From NCBI GenBank assembly GCA_945952355.1, contig CAMFIW010000062.1, positions 1-9,727 of the forward strand: a stretch of DNA of 9,727 nt. The letters are read 5' to 3'. Under the pieces are notes generated by a model. The model was not told the origin of the DNA, searched no databases, and worked only from the letters and a program-made list of their open reading frames with translations. Made by a program: the position numbers and the translations under genes. The DNA comes from an uncultured Phenylobacterium sp. GTDB taxonomy: Bacteria; Pseudomonadota; Alphaproteobacteria; Caulobacterales; Caulobacteraceae. Positions within the stretch are counted from its first letter, which is position 1. Each line of letters starts with the position of its first letter. Positions 1-6,941 of this stretch are shown piece after piece.

Positions 1-46
1 AGATCATGCCTAGTCTCGTGGGCTCGGAGATGTGTATAAGAGACAG
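1..46 (+). other. Nextera i7-side adapter contamination (not genomic)
   Basis: Bases 13-46 match the Nextera transposase read-2 adapter, ending in the 19-bp Tn5 mosaic end (AGATGTGTATAAGAGACAG, 28-46). Bases 1-4 (AGAT) fit the end of the P7 primer, and bases 5-12 (CATGCCTA) are an 8-nt i7 index, which I recall as N706. Genomic sequence begins at about 47. Any reading frame crossing 46 carries artefact residues: the plus frame gives the known MCIRDS-type peptide and the minus frame the known CLLYTSPSPRD-type tail. Confidence 0.98.
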
Positions 47-339
47 CCACTGGACTGATCGCGCGACGGCCCTACCAGGACCATCCGCCGCGCTTCGAAT
101 ACCGACTGACCGAGAAGGGTCGCGACCTGTGGATGGTCAATGTGGCCCTCGCCGAATGGGGCGACCGGTGGGACGCCACCGGCCTTGGCGCCCCACCGGC
201 CTTGCGCCGCGACCGGCTGACTGGCCGGCCAGTCGAGCTGGCCCTGGTCGACGTCGAGACCCGCGAGGCGCTGCCGGCCGACCGCCTGACCGTCCTGCCC
301 GGGCCCGGCCTCGCCGTCGCCGCCAAGTCCAAACCCTGA
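47..339 (+). CDS. HxlR-family winged-helix transcriptional regulator, 3' fragment
   Basis: This is the C-terminal 96 residues of a regulator whose 5' part is cut off by the adapter; the reading frame enters at 49. The fragment begins GLIARRPYQDHPPRFEYRLT (after one Thr), then EKGRDLW and ALAEWGDRW. This is the signature end of the HxlR DNA-binding domain: the beta-hairpin wing followed by the last helix. The tail carries a DVETREALPADRL...PGPG segment typical of the C-terminal extension in longer HxlR members. The first Met in the fragment (133) is internal, not a start. HxlR proteins bind DNA as dimers and often control adjacent redox or detoxification genes. The next gene starts 13 nt downstream, so this regulator probably heads, or belongs to, the operon with the isomerase and SDR. 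Its ligand is unknown. Confidence 0.88.
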
Positions 340-352
340 TCGGAGGCTCCCC

Positions 353-934
353 ATGTCCGCCCTGGAGTTCTGGCTCGATTTCCGGAGCCCTTACAGCTAC
401 TTGGCCCACAGCCAGCTGGAGACACTGTCCCACCGGCCGGCCTTCCGGCCCATGGACGTGCTGGAGGTGATGAAGCTGGTCGGCAATACGCCGACCACCG
501 TCGTCTGCGAGGTGAAGGGCCGCTATGCCGGCCAGGACCTGCGCCGCTGGACCGCCCGTTACGGCGTCGCCTTCGCGCCCAACCCCGCCATGCGCCAGTT
601 CGACGGCAGGCGTCTGCTGCGAGCCACCTTGCTGGCTGATGACAGGGGCGAGGCGGGCCGCGCGGTCGCCGCCCTGTTCCCCGCCATGTGGGCCGGCCGC
701 GACGACCTCGGTTCGCCCGAGGCGGTCGCCGCCGTTCTGTCGCGCGGCGGCGTCGACCTCGATCCCGGCGCCTTGGACGACCCCACCCTCGACGCCCGCC
801 TGACCGCCGCCAGCGAAGCCGCCGCCGGCAAGGGCGTGTTTGGCGCGCCGACCTTCATCGTCGGCGACGACCTCTATTTCGGAAACGACCGGCTCGACTT
901 CCTGCGCGAGCGCCTGGCCAGGGAGCCCGCCTGA
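353..934 (+). CDS. 2-hydroxychromene-2-carboxylate isomerase-like protein (DsbA/kappa-GST fold)
   Basis: The 193-residue protein matches the HCCA isomerase family in length and layout. These enzymes have a thioredoxin-like fold with a helical insertion and use glutathione to isomerise 2-hydroxychromene-2-carboxylate in naphthalene catabolism (NahD). The N-terminal DFRSPYSYLA motif places Ser12 where the family's glutathione-activating serine lies (Ser11 in NahD, from memory). The C-terminal GAPTF motif supplies the expected cis-proline (Pro166). There is no CxxC, so it is not a disulfide oxidoreductase. A strong Shine-Dalgarno (GGAGG, 342-346) sits 6 nt before ATG. It lies 13 nt after the HxlR gene and overlaps the following SDR by one base (TGATG). 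No ring-cleavage or other aromatic catabolism genes are nearby, so the physiological substrate is uncertain and may be another glutathione-linked reaction. Confidence 0.87.
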   Translation: MSALEFWLDFRSPYSYLAHSQLETLSHRPAFRPMDVLEVMKLVGNTPTTVVCEVKGRYAGQDLRRWTARYGVAFAPNPAMRQFDGRRLLRATLLADDRGEAGRAVAALFPAMWAGRDDLGSPEAVAAVLSRGGVDLDPGALDDPTLDARLTAASEAAAGKGVFGAPTFIVGDDLYFGNDRLDFLRERLAREPA

Positions 935-1632
935 TGAAACCGCTCGCCATCGTCACCGGGGTCGGCCCCGGAACCGGCTCAGCCGTCGCCCGACGCCTCG
1001 CCGAGGGCGGCTACCGCGTCGCCCTTCTGGCCCGCACGGGGGAGCGGCTCGAAGCCCTGGCCGCCGAACTGTCCGACGCCGTCGCGGTCCCTTGCGATGT
1101 ATCCGACGCTGCGGCGCTGCGGGACGCGGTCGCCGACCTCATCGCCCGCTTCGACGCTCCGAAGGTCGTCGTGCACAACGCCGTCGGCGGCGCCTTCGGC
1201 ACGTTTCGGGATGTGACCGCCGAGACCCTCGAGCAGAACTTCCAGACCAATGTCATGGCTCTGTTCCACCTGGCCCGGGCCGCGACGCCCGCCATGCTGG
1301 AGGCCGGTGGCGGGTCGATCATCGTCACCGGCAACACCTCGGCCCTGCGGGGCAGGGCGAATTTCGCCGGCTTCGCCCCGACCAAGGCCGCCCAGCGGAT
1401 TCTGGCCGAGTCCATGGCCCGCGACCTCGGCCCACAGGGTGTCCACGTGGCCTATTTGGTGATCGACGCGGTGATCGATGTCCCCTGGACCCGCGAGCGC
1501 TTCAAGGAGGCGCCGGACGACTTCTTCATCAAGCCGGCCGCCATCGCCGACGAGGTTTTCCATCTCGCCCACCAGGACCGTTCCGCCTGGAGCTTCCTGG
1601 CCGAGGTGCGGCCATTCCGGGAGACCTGGTGA
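934..1632 (+). CDS. Short-chain dehydrogenase/reductase with non-canonical active site
   Basis: The 232-residue classical-length SDR has a Rossmann fold. The nucleotide-binding TGVGPGTG lies at residues 8-15, a conserved CDV (54-56) follows, and the usual NAG motif is altered to HNAVGG (81-86). Asn106 of the catalytic tetrad is present and Lys151 is present. The catalytic Tyr position of YxxxK is Phe147 (FAPTK), and the usual catalytic Ser aligns with Asn134. The text around it (RDLGPQGVHVAYLVIDAVID) resembles a bacterial SDR subgroup in which I recall the Tyr being routinely replaced, so this is probably a subfamily trait rather than decay. Start: ATG at 934 shares its A with the upstream stop, with an AGGGA Shine-Dalgarno at 920-924, so translation is coupled to the isomerase. 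The substrate is unknown; it may bind NAD(P) without classical dehydrogenase chemistry. Confidence 0.88.
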   Translation: MKPLAIVTGVGPGTGSAVARRLAEGGYRVALLARTGERLEALAAELSDAVAVPCDVSDAAALRDAVADLIARFDAPKVVVHNAVGGAFGTFRDVTAETLEQNFQTNVMALFHLARAATPAMLEAGGGSIIVTGNTSALRGRANFAGFAPTKAAQRILAESMARDLGPQGVHVAYLVIDAVIDVPWTRERFKEAPDDFFIKPAAIADEVFHLAHQDRSAWSFLAEVRPFRETW

Positions 1633-1638
1633 GACGCC

Positions 1639-2028
1639 TCAGGGCGCGCCTTGCGGATATTGCGGCAGCCCGTCGTCCAGCTTCAGCCAGGCGAGTTTGC
1701 TCTCGGTGAAGATGTGAGCGGTGGGCGCGAGGCCCTCGGGCGCGTCGAAGGCGCCCAGGGCGACGCCGGCGAACGGAACGTCCTGGCGAAGCGCGAACAC
1801 CACCGTCCCGCAGGTCGGACAGAAGCCGCGGTGCGAGCCCGGCGAAGACGGGTGCTGCGCCAGGGGGCCGGTGATGGTGAGACGGTCGCGGCCGTAGAGG
1901 GCGCGCGAGAAGAAGGGCTGGCCGGTCGTCCTCTGACAAAGCCGGCAATGGCAGAACCGCACATTGACCGGCTCGCCCTGCGCCGCGAAGCGCAGGCCCC
2001 CGCAGCGGCAGCCGCCCTCGCGGATCAT
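1639..2028 (-). CDS. GFA-family zinc protein (glutathione-dependent formaldehyde-activating enzyme-like)
   Basis: The 129-residue protein has the full set of zinc-binding cysteines of the GFA/Mss4-like family. These are GCRCGG (Cys7, Cys9), CHCRLCQRTTG (Cys26, Cys28, Cys31) and FCPTCGT (Cys70, Cys73). The founding member, Gfa, was described as speeding formation of S-hydroxymethylglutathione from formaldehyde and glutathione, but most family members have no proven activity, so only the fold is safe. The ATG overlaps the stop of the upstream LysR gene by 4 nt (ATGA on the minus strand). A GGAGGG Shine-Dalgarno lies inside the LysR coding sequence (complement of 2038-2043), 9 nt before the start. 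The gene converges on the SDR with only 6 nt between stops, leaving no room for a separate terminator. Confidence 0.9.
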   Translation of the reverse strand: MIREGGCRCGGLRFAAQGEPVNVRFCHCRLCQRTTGQPFFSRALYGRDRLTITGPLAQHPSSPGSHRGFCPTCGTVVFALRQDVPFAGVALGAFDAPEGLAPTAHIFTESKLAWLKLDDGLPQYPQGAP

Positions 2029-2936
2029 GCCCGGCGGCCCTCCGCGGCATAGGCGCTGAGGCCGTCCACCAGATGGTCGAACATCAGCCGCATGCGGCGC
2101 GAGCCCTTCAGGTTCTCATGCATGGCCACCCAGATCTCCAGCTCGAAGTGGAAGGCGTTGGCCATCACCGGCACCAGGCCGTAGCGGCGCGCCAGCGCAT
2201 GCTGGATGCAGCCGACGCCCAGCCCCGCCCGCACCGCCGCGCCCTGGGCGATATCGTTGTCCGAGCGGAAATCGAAGATGTCGCGGGTTATCTCGCGGCC
2301 CAGGTCCAGCCCAGCCAGGGCCTCGAGCTGCGGGCGGTGCCGGTCGAAGCCGATCACCGTGTGGCCGTGATGGTCGAGGTCGTCCATGCTGGTCGGCACG
2401 CCGCGCCGGTCGAGATAGCCCTGGGTGGCGTAGAAGCCGATGCCGGTGACGCCCACCTTGCGGGCGACCAGCGAGCCCTGGGTCGGGCGCACCATCCGCA
2501 CCGCGATGTCGGCGTCCCGGCGCGACAGATCCTCGGCCTTGTTGGAGAGCACCAGCTCGATGGTGATGTCCGGGTGCTTGTCCTGGAATCCGGACAGGAT
2601 ATCCGGCAGCACCTCGGCGCCCATGATGTCGCTGACCGCGACCCGGACCACGCCCTTGGAGCTGTCCGCCGCGCCGGAGGCGTCGCGCACGGCGGCGGCC
2701 GCGCCACAGGCCATCTCCTCCAGGTGCGAGCGCATGCTCTCGGCGAGGTCGGTCGGCGTCAGGCCCCGCGGGCTGCGCAGGAACAGCGGCGCGCCCAGGC
2801 TCTGCTCTAGGGTCTCGATGTGGCGCCCCAGTGTGGGCTGGGTGAGCCCCCTCAGGCGGGCGGCGGCGGAAAAACTTCCGGCCTGCAGCACGGCGTGCAG
2901 GCTTTGGAACAGGTCCCAGGCGGGCTCAGAGTTCAT
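2025..2936 (-). CDS. LysR-family transcriptional regulator
   Basis: At 303 residues it is standard LysR length. The N-terminal winged helix-turn-helix spans about residues 7-65, with the typical GSFSAAARLRGLTQPTLGRHI run (20-40) followed by LE.SLGAPLFLRSPRGLTPT. The co-inducer binding domain runs from about residue 95 (VRVAVSDIMGAEVLP) and includes IELVLSNKAEDLSRRDADIAVRM, a pattern common in LysR regulators of alphaproteobacteria. The start at 2936 gives the expected N-terminus; no clear Shine-Dalgarno precedes it. It is divergent from the extended SDR at 3034, the classic arrangement of a LysR regulator and its target, and is followed with a 4-nt overlap by the GFA gene. The effector cannot be read from sequence. 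Confidence 0.94.
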   Translation of the reverse strand: MNSEPAWDLFQSLHAVLQAGSFSAAARLRGLTQPTLGRHIETLEQSLGAPLFLRSPRGLTPTDLAESMRSHLEEMACGAAAAVRDASGAADSSKGVVRVAVSDIMGAEVLPDILSGFQDKHPDITIELVLSNKAEDLSRRDADIAVRMVRPTQGSLVARKVGVTGIGFYATQGYLDRRGVPTSMDDLDHHGHTVIGFDRHRPQLEALAGLDLGREITRDIFDFRSDNDIAQGAAVRAGLGVGCIQHALARRYGLVPVMANAFHFELEIWVAMHENLKGSRRMRLMFDHLVDGLSAYAAEGRRA

Positions 2937-3033
2937 ACGTTTATGTATATCTGACCCAAGATAAAGCGCAATTCCGTTCAGCGCTAAGTGGGCCGATCCT
3001 TCCCAGCGTCAGATCAAGAGATGGAGCGGCCCC
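2937..3033. promoter_or_regulatory. Divergent promoter region between LysR gene and extended SDR gene
   Basis: This 97-bp region separates two divergently transcribed genes and must hold both promoters. Its left part (2940-2966) is visibly AT-richer than anything else in the window. An inverted repeat TATCT (2948-2952), 6-nt spacer, AGATA (2959-2963) lies just upstream of the LysR start and resembles a LysR operator in size and placement. For the rightward gene, GGAG at 3023-3026 is a good Shine-Dalgarno 7 nt before its GTG. I cannot assign -35/-10 boxes with confidence. That LysR autorepresses and controls the SDR gene from here is inference. Confidence 0.6.
2948..2963. repeat. Inverted repeat, candidate LysR operator
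   Basis: TATCT and AGATA form a perfect 5-bp dyad around a GACCCA spacer. A second pair, TTTAT (2940-2944) and ATAAA (2961-2965), overlaps it. Placement 11 nt or more upstream of the LysR ATG fits autoregulation. The match is short and could be chance in an AT-rich patch. Confidence 0.4.
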
Positions 3034-4005
3034 GTGAACACTCAAGCCCCCCTTGTCCTTATCCTCGGCGCCACAGGCTCGATCGGCGGCGAGGTCGCCC
3101 GCGCACTGCTGGCGCGTGGCTGGCGCGTGCGCGCCATGAACCGCAATCCCGATCGCGCCCGTGCTGAGGGCCCGGACGGCCTCGACTGGGTCCGCGGCGA
3201 CGCCATGATCCCCGCCGACGTTGTCGCCGCCGCCGAGGGCGCGCGCATCATCGTCCATGCCGCCAACCCGCCCGGCTACGCGAACTGGGCCAAGCTGGTG
3301 CCCGGCATGCTGGACTCCTCCATCGCCGCGGCCCGGGCGACCGGGGCGCGCATCGTGCTGCCCGGCAATGTCTACAACTTCGGCCCAGACGCCTGGCCGC
3401 GCTTCACCGAGACCTCGCCGCAGAACCCGAAGACCCGCAAGGGCGCGATCCGGGTGGCGGCCGAGCGCCGGCTGGAGCAGTCGGGCGTGCGCAGCCTGAT
3501 CGTCCGGGCCGGCGACTTCTTCGGCCCCCGCAGCGGCAGTTCCTGGCTGACCGAAGGCTGGGTGCAGAAGGGCAAGCCCCTGAAGGCCGTCACCCTGCCC
3601 GGCCCGGCCGAGATCACCCACGCCTGGGCCTATCTGCCGGACTTCGCCGAAAGCATCGTTCGCCTGGCGGAGCGCGAGGCCGACCTCCCGACCTTCGCGG
3701 TGTTCAACCACGGCGGCCACCAGCTGACCGGCGGCCAGATGGCCGACGCCCTGGATCGCATCGCTGGCCGCAAGCTCGCCCGCCGCAGCCTGCCATGGTT
3801 CGCCATGGCCGCCGCCTCGCCCTTCGTGGAGATGCTCCGCGAGATGCTGGAGATGCGCTACCTGTGGAACCACGAGGTGCTGCCCGACAACGCCAAGTTG
3901 GTCGCCACCCTGGGCGAAGAACCCCACACCCCGCTCGATCAAGCCCTTCAAATCGCCCTTCAGGGTCAAGGTTGCCTCGAAAAGCCCCACCAGAAGGCTG
4001 CTTGA
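3034..4005 (+). CDS. Atypical extended SDR (NAD-dependent epimerase/dehydratase-like)
   Basis: This 323-residue protein begins with a Rossmann nucleotide-binding motif GATGSIGG (12-19), the GxxGxxG pattern of extended and atypical SDRs. An Asn-Arg (NRNPDRA, 36-42) after the second strand fits cofactor ribose or phosphate contact. [11 protein letters not shown] (72-82) and [12 protein letters not shown] (107-118) are the expected fourth- and fifth-strand segments of the epimerase family. The catalytic YxxxK is replaced: in KGAIRVAAE (136-144) the Tyr position is Lys136 and the Lys position Arg140. An NmrA-like sensor or an enzyme with different chemistry is therefore possible. The start is GTG with GGAG 7 nt upstream. 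It diverges from the LysR gene and ends 52 nt before leuC. Substrate not identified. Confidence 0.85.
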   Translation: MNTQAPLVLILGATGSIGGEVARALLARGWRVRAMNRNPDRARAEGPDGLDWVRGDAMIPADVVAAAEGARIIVHAANPPGYANWAKLVPGMLDSSIAAARATGARIVLPGNVYNFGPDAWPRFTETSPQNPKTRKGAIRVAAERRLEQSGVRSLIVRAGDFFGPRSGSSWLTEGWVQKGKPLKAVTLPGPAEITHAWAYLPDFAESIVRLAEREADLPTFAVFNHGGHQLTGGQMADALDRIAGRKLARRSLPWFAMAAASPFVEMLREMLEMRYLWNHEVLPDNAKLVATLGEEPHTPLDQALQIALQGQGCLEKPHQKAA

Positions 4006-4010
4006 GGCAA
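3972..4010 (+). repeat. Hairpin across the stop codon upstream of leuC
   Basis: TTGCCTC (3972-3978) pairs perfectly with GAGGCAA (4004-4010), and an inner AGCC (3983-3986) pairs with GGCT (3996-3999) around a 9-nt loop. The stop codon of the extended SDR gene (4003-4005) lies at the edge of the 3' arm. No T-run follows, so it is not a standard intrinsic terminator. It may act in transcript stability or as the first of two leader structures before leuC. Confidence 0.45.
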
Positions 4011-4023
4011 AAGATTCCCCAAA

Positions 4024-4046
4024 GGGGCGCTGGACACCGGCGCCCC
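4024..4046 (+). promoter_or_regulatory. Strong GC hairpin immediately upstream of leuC
   Basis: GGGGCGCTGG (4024-4033) pairs with CCGGCGCCCC (4037-4046) around an ACA triloop, giving ten stacked pairs with one U-G wobble in RNA. It ends 11 nt before the annotated leuC ATG. No T-tract follows, so termination would not be classical. An upstream CCCC (4017-4020) could instead pair with GGGG (4024-4027), which would exclude the long hairpin. Possible roles are terminator of the upstream gene, attenuation, or control of leuC translation; the sequence does not decide between them. Confidence 0.55.
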
Positions 4047-4057
4047 TCGCGCACTAC

Positions 4058-5479
4058 ATGCCGCCCATGGTTGGCAAGACGCTTTACGACAAGATCTGGG
4101 ACGCTCACGTCGTCGCTCAGCAGGACGGCGAGTCGATCCTCTATATCGACCTGCACCTCATCCACGAGGTCACCACGCCCCAAGCCTTCGCGGGCCTTCG
4201 CGCCAACGGCCGCAAGGTGCGCCGCCCCGACCGCACGCTTGCGGTAGCCGATCACAACATCCCGACCGAGGGCCAGGCCAAAGGCGTCGACGCCGTCACC
4301 GACGACGAGGCGCGCCTCCAGCTCCAGACCCTCGCCCGCAACGTCAAGGACGCGGGGATCGAGTTCTTCCCGATGGGCGACATCCGCAACGGCATCGTTC
4401 ACGTGGTCGGTCCCGAGCAGGGCCGCACCCAACCGGGCATGACCATCGTCTGCGGCGACAGCCACACCTCGACCCACGGCGCCTTCGGGGCCCTGGCCCA
4501 CGGCATCGGGACCTCCGAGGTCGAGCACGTCCTGGCCACCCAGACCCTGCGCCAGACCAAGGCCAAGAACCTGCGCGTCCTGATCGAGGGGACGCCGGCC
4601 CCCGGTGTCGGCGCCAAGGACTTCGCGCTGGCGGTGATCGGTGAGATCGGCACGGCGGGCGGCACCGGCTACGTGATCGAATACGCCGGCGACGCGGTCC
4701 GCGCGCTGTCGATGGAAGGCCGCATGACGCTCTGCAACCTGACCATCGAGGGCGGCGCCCGCGCCGGCCTGATCGCGCCGGATGAAACCACCTACGCCTA
4801 TGTGATGGGCCGGGCCGCGGCGCCGAAGGGCGCGGCCTGGGAGATGGCGCTGTCCTATTGGAAGACGCTGCGCTCCGACGACGACGCGGTGTTCGACCGC
4901 GAGGTCCGCATCGACGCCTCGAAGATCGCGCCCCTGGTCACCTGGGGCACCAGCCCCGAGGACGTGATCCCGGTCACCGGCCAGGTGCCGGCGCCCGACA
5001 GCTTCGCCAGCCCGGACAAGCGGGCCTCGGCCGAACGCGCCCTCGACTATATGGGCCTGGCCGCGGGCCAGCCGATCAGCGAGGCGAGGATCGACGTGGT
5101 CTTCATCGGCTCCTGCACCAACAGCCGCATCGAGGATCTGCGCGCCGCCGCCAAGATCGCCGAGGGCCGCAAGGTCGCCGACCACGTCCGCGCGATGGTC
5201 GTGCCGGGCTCGGGCCTGGTGCGCGAGCAGGCCGAGCAGGAAGGCCTCGACTTGGTGTTCAAGGCCGCCGGCTTCGACTGGCGCGAGCCGGGCTGCTCCA
5301 TGTGCCTGGGCATGAACCCCGACAAGCTGGCGCCGGGCGAGCGCTGCGCCTCGACCTCGAACCGCAACTTCGAGGGCCGCCAGGGCCGCGGCGGGCGCAC
5401 CCACCTGATGAGCCCGGAAATGGCCGCCGCCGCCGCCATCGCCGGCCGCATCGCCGACGTCCGGGACTTCCTGCAATGA
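4058..5479 (+). CDS. leuC: 3-isopropylmalate dehydratase large subunit
   Basis: LeuC is the catalytic large subunit of isopropylmalate isomerase, an aconitase-family [4Fe-4S] enzyme converting 2-isopropylmalate to 3-isopropylmalate in cytosolic leucine synthesis; it works with LeuD. The 473-residue product is nearly collinear with E. coli LeuC (466 aa). Visible landmarks are [13 protein letters not shown] at the N-terminus, [20 protein letters not shown] (132 onward), and the three cluster ligands Cys353 (GSCTNSR), Cys413 and Cys416 (GCSMC). The C-terminal [21 protein letters not shown] is intact. Two in-frame ATGs exist: 4058 (MPPMVGKTL) and 4067 (MVGKTL). The second fits the family N-terminus slightly better, and neither has a Shine-Dalgarno, so the exact start is uncertain. 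It overlaps the VOC gene by 4 nt. leuA is not in the window. Confidence 0.97.
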   Translation: MPPMVGKTLYDKIWDAHVVAQQDGESILYIDLHLIHEVTTPQAFAGLRANGRKVRRPDRTLAVADHNIPTEGQAKGVDAVTDDEARLQLQTLARNVKDAGIEFFPMGDIRNGIVHVVGPEQGRTQPGMTIVCGDSHTSTHGAFGALAHGIGTSEVEHVLATQTLRQTKAKNLRVLIEGTPAPGVGAKDFALAVIGEIGTAGGTGYVIEYAGDAVRALSMEGRMTLCNLTIEGGARAGLIAPDETTYAYVMGRAAAPKGAAWEMALSYWKTLRSDDDAVFDREVRIDASKIAPLVTWGTSPEDVIPVTGQVPAPDSFASPDKRASAERALDYMGLAAGQPISEARIDVVFIGSCTNSRIEDLRAAAKIAEGRKVADHVRAMVVPGSGLVREQAEQEGLDLVFKAAGFDWREPGCSMCLGMNPDKLAPGERCASTSNRNFEGRQGRGGRTHLMSPEMAAAAAIAGRIADVRDFLQ

Positions 5480-6330
5480 TCACCGGCCTGGACCATGTGG
5501 CCCTGGTGGTCCGCGACCTCGACGTCGCCATGGCCGCCTATGGCGGGCTGCTGGGCCGCGAACCGGACTGGATCGGTCGCGCCGACGGGATACGTCAGGC
5601 CTGGTACCAGCTGCCCAACATGGCCCTCGACCTGATCGCGCCAGAGGGCGACGGGGCCTTCGCCGACCGAATCCGCGCCCATCTCGACGCCCACGGCGAG
5701 GGACTCTGGGCCGTCGCCTTCGCGACCGACGACCTGGCCGGCGACGCCAGGCTGATGTCGCGCCGCGGCCTGCCCACCACCGATCCCGCCAGCCTTCGCA
5801 CCACGTCGCACGAGGGCGACTATCGCGAGTGGACCGTGGCCAGTCTCGACGCCACGGCGACCGCAGGCGTGCGCCTGCTGCTGGTCGGGCCGGCCGCCAA
5901 GGCGTGGACAGCCGCGCCGACCCCGGCCGGCGGCGTCTCCGAGCTCGACCACATCGTCATCCGCACCACCAACTGCGACCGCTCGCTCGGCGTCTATGGC
6001 GCAAAGCTTGGGCTCGACCTACGGCTGGACCGCTCCAACGAGAGCTGGGGCGTGCGCCAGCTATTCTTCCGCTGCGGCTCGGCCGTGGTGGAGTTCGGCG
6101 CCAGCCTGAAGACGCCGGTCTCCGACGACCCCGACGGGTTCGGCGGCATGGCTTGGCGCGTGCTCGACGCCGACGCCGCCCAGGCCCGCCTGTTCGCCGC
6201 CGGCTTCGACGTCTCCGAGGTCCGAACCGGCCGCAAGCCCGGCACCCGGGTCTTCACCCTGCGCACCGGCGTTCCCGGCGGCCCGGCCCTCGTTATCCAG
6301 CAGAACGCCGAAACGGCGGGAGCGATCTGA
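5476..6330 (+). CDS. Two-domain VOC (glyoxalase-like) protein inside the leu operon
   Basis: The 284-residue protein has two tandem vicinal-oxygen-chelate modules, about residues 4-135 ([18 protein letters not shown]...) and 156-276 ([20 protein letters not shown]...). Candidate metal ligands are His7, with Asp52 in the usual Glu strand (ALDLIAP), in the first module, and His159 with Glu206 (VVEFGAS) in the second. The second module therefore looks more canonical. VOC members include glyoxalase I, epimerases and ring-cleaving dioxygenases, so the reaction cannot be named. The ATG overlaps the leuC stop (ATGA) and its own stop overlaps the leuD start (CTGATG), so it is translationally coupled on both sides. 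The open frame extends far upstream inside leuC, but only from the ATG at 5476 does VOC homology appear. Confidence 0.88.
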   Translation: MITGLDHVALVVRDLDVAMAAYGGLLGREPDWIGRADGIRQAWYQLPNMALDLIAPEGDGAFADRIRAHLDAHGEGLWAVAFATDDLAGDARLMSRRGLPTTDPASLRTTSHEGDYREWTVASLDATATAGVRLLLVGPAAKAWTAAPTPAGGVSELDHIVIRTTNCDRSLGVYGAKLGLDLRLDRSNESWGVRQLFFRCGSAVVEFGASLKTPVSDDPDGFGGMAWRVLDADAAQARLFAAGFDVSEVRTGRKPGTRVFTLRTGVPGGPALVIQQNAETAGAI

Positions 6331-6941
6331 TGCAAGCCTTCACCAAGCTCGATGCGCGCGCGGCGCCGCTGCCGCTGGCCAACATCGACACCGACCAGAT
6401 CATCCCCAAGCAGTTCCTGAAGACCGTCGAGCGCGAGGGACTGAGCAAGGGCCTGTTCTATGACTTCCGCTTCGACGAGGCGGGCAAGGAGAAGACCGAC
6501 TTCGTGCTGAACCGCCCGGAGTACAAGGGCGCGGGCGTCCTGGTGACCGGCGACAATTTCGGCTGCGGTTCGAGCCGCGAGCACGCGCCCTGGGCGCTGA
6601 TGGACTTCGGCATCCAGGCGGTGATCGCCACCAGCTTCGCCGACATCTTCTACAACAACTGCTTCCAGAACGGCCTGCTGCCGGTGGTGCTGAAGGCCGA
6701 CGAGGTCCAGGCCCTGATGGACGAGGCCAAGGGCGGCAACCACCTGGTGACCGTCGACCTGGAGGCCCAGAAGGTGGTCTCGCCCTCGGGCAAGACCTTC
6801 GCCTTCCAGATCGATCCGACCCGCAAGGCCAAGATGCTGAAGGGCCTCGACGCGATCGGCGAGACCCTGCAGGCCGCCGTCGACATCGACGTCTTCGAGA
6901 GCAAGCGCGCGCTCTCCCAGCCCTGGCTCGAGGACGCATGA
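6330..6941 (+). CDS. leuD: 3-isopropylmalate dehydratase small subunit
   Basis: LeuD is the swivelling small subunit that completes the isopropylmalate isomerase active site with LeuC. The 203-residue length is typical. Diagnostic stretches are [18 protein letters not shown] (13-30), [15 protein letters not shown] (76-90, the substrate-binding loop of the aconitase swivel domain) and [18 protein letters not shown] (102-119). A GGGAG Shine-Dalgarno at 6318-6322 lies 7 nt before ATG. It starts on the last base of the VOC stop codon and overlaps the next gene by 4 nt. In most bacteria leuC and leuD are directly adjacent; here 850 bp of VOC gene separates them. Confidence 0.97.
   Translation: MQAFTKLDARAAPLPLANIDTDQIIPKQFLKTVEREGLSKGLFYDFRFDEAGKEKTDFVLNRPEYKGAGVLVTGDNFGCGSSREHAPWALMDFGIQAVIATSFADIFYNNCFQNGLLPVVLKADEVQALMDEAKGGNHLVTVDLEAQKVVSPSGKTFAFQIDPTRKAKMLKGLDAIGETLQAAVDIDVFESKRALSQPWLEDA

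Noticed and set aside
13..46. Tn5 mosaic end read as a transposon terminus
   Set aside because: It is attached to Illumina index and primer sequence, so it is library adapter and not a natural insertion sequence.
6..470. Complete-looking 154-codon plus-strand open frame at the left end
   Set aside because: Its start lies in the adapter and its body is an out-of-frame shadow of the HxlR fragment and the isomerase gene.
688..933. N-terminal extension of the SDR frame into the isomerase gene
   Set aside because: Arg-rich shadow sequence; the Rossmann fold begins at the ATG at 934.
1643..1650. GGCGCGCC palindrome near the SDR/GFA junction
   Set aside because: An 8-bp GC palindrome is expected by chance in this composition and lies within the GFA coding sequence.
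2073..2810. 245-codon plus-strand open frame opposite the LysR gene
   Set aside because: Low-complexity His/Ala/Arg shadow of a clear LysR regulator.
2941..3990. 349-codon minus-strand open frame opposite the extended SDR
   Set aside because: Antisense to a gene with a clear Rossmann motif and ribosome site; no recognisable domain.
4858..5475. N-terminal extension of the VOC gene frame into leuC
   Set aside because: The translation is Arg/Gly/Pro-rich shadow; VOC homology begins exactly at the ATG at 5476 that overlaps the leuC stop.
3704..5476. 590-codon open frame on the minus strand opposite leuC and the extended SDR
   Set aside because: It is the antisense shadow of well-supported genes in high-GC DNA; its composition (Ala, Gly, Arg, His, Val rich, no motif) is typical of such shadows.
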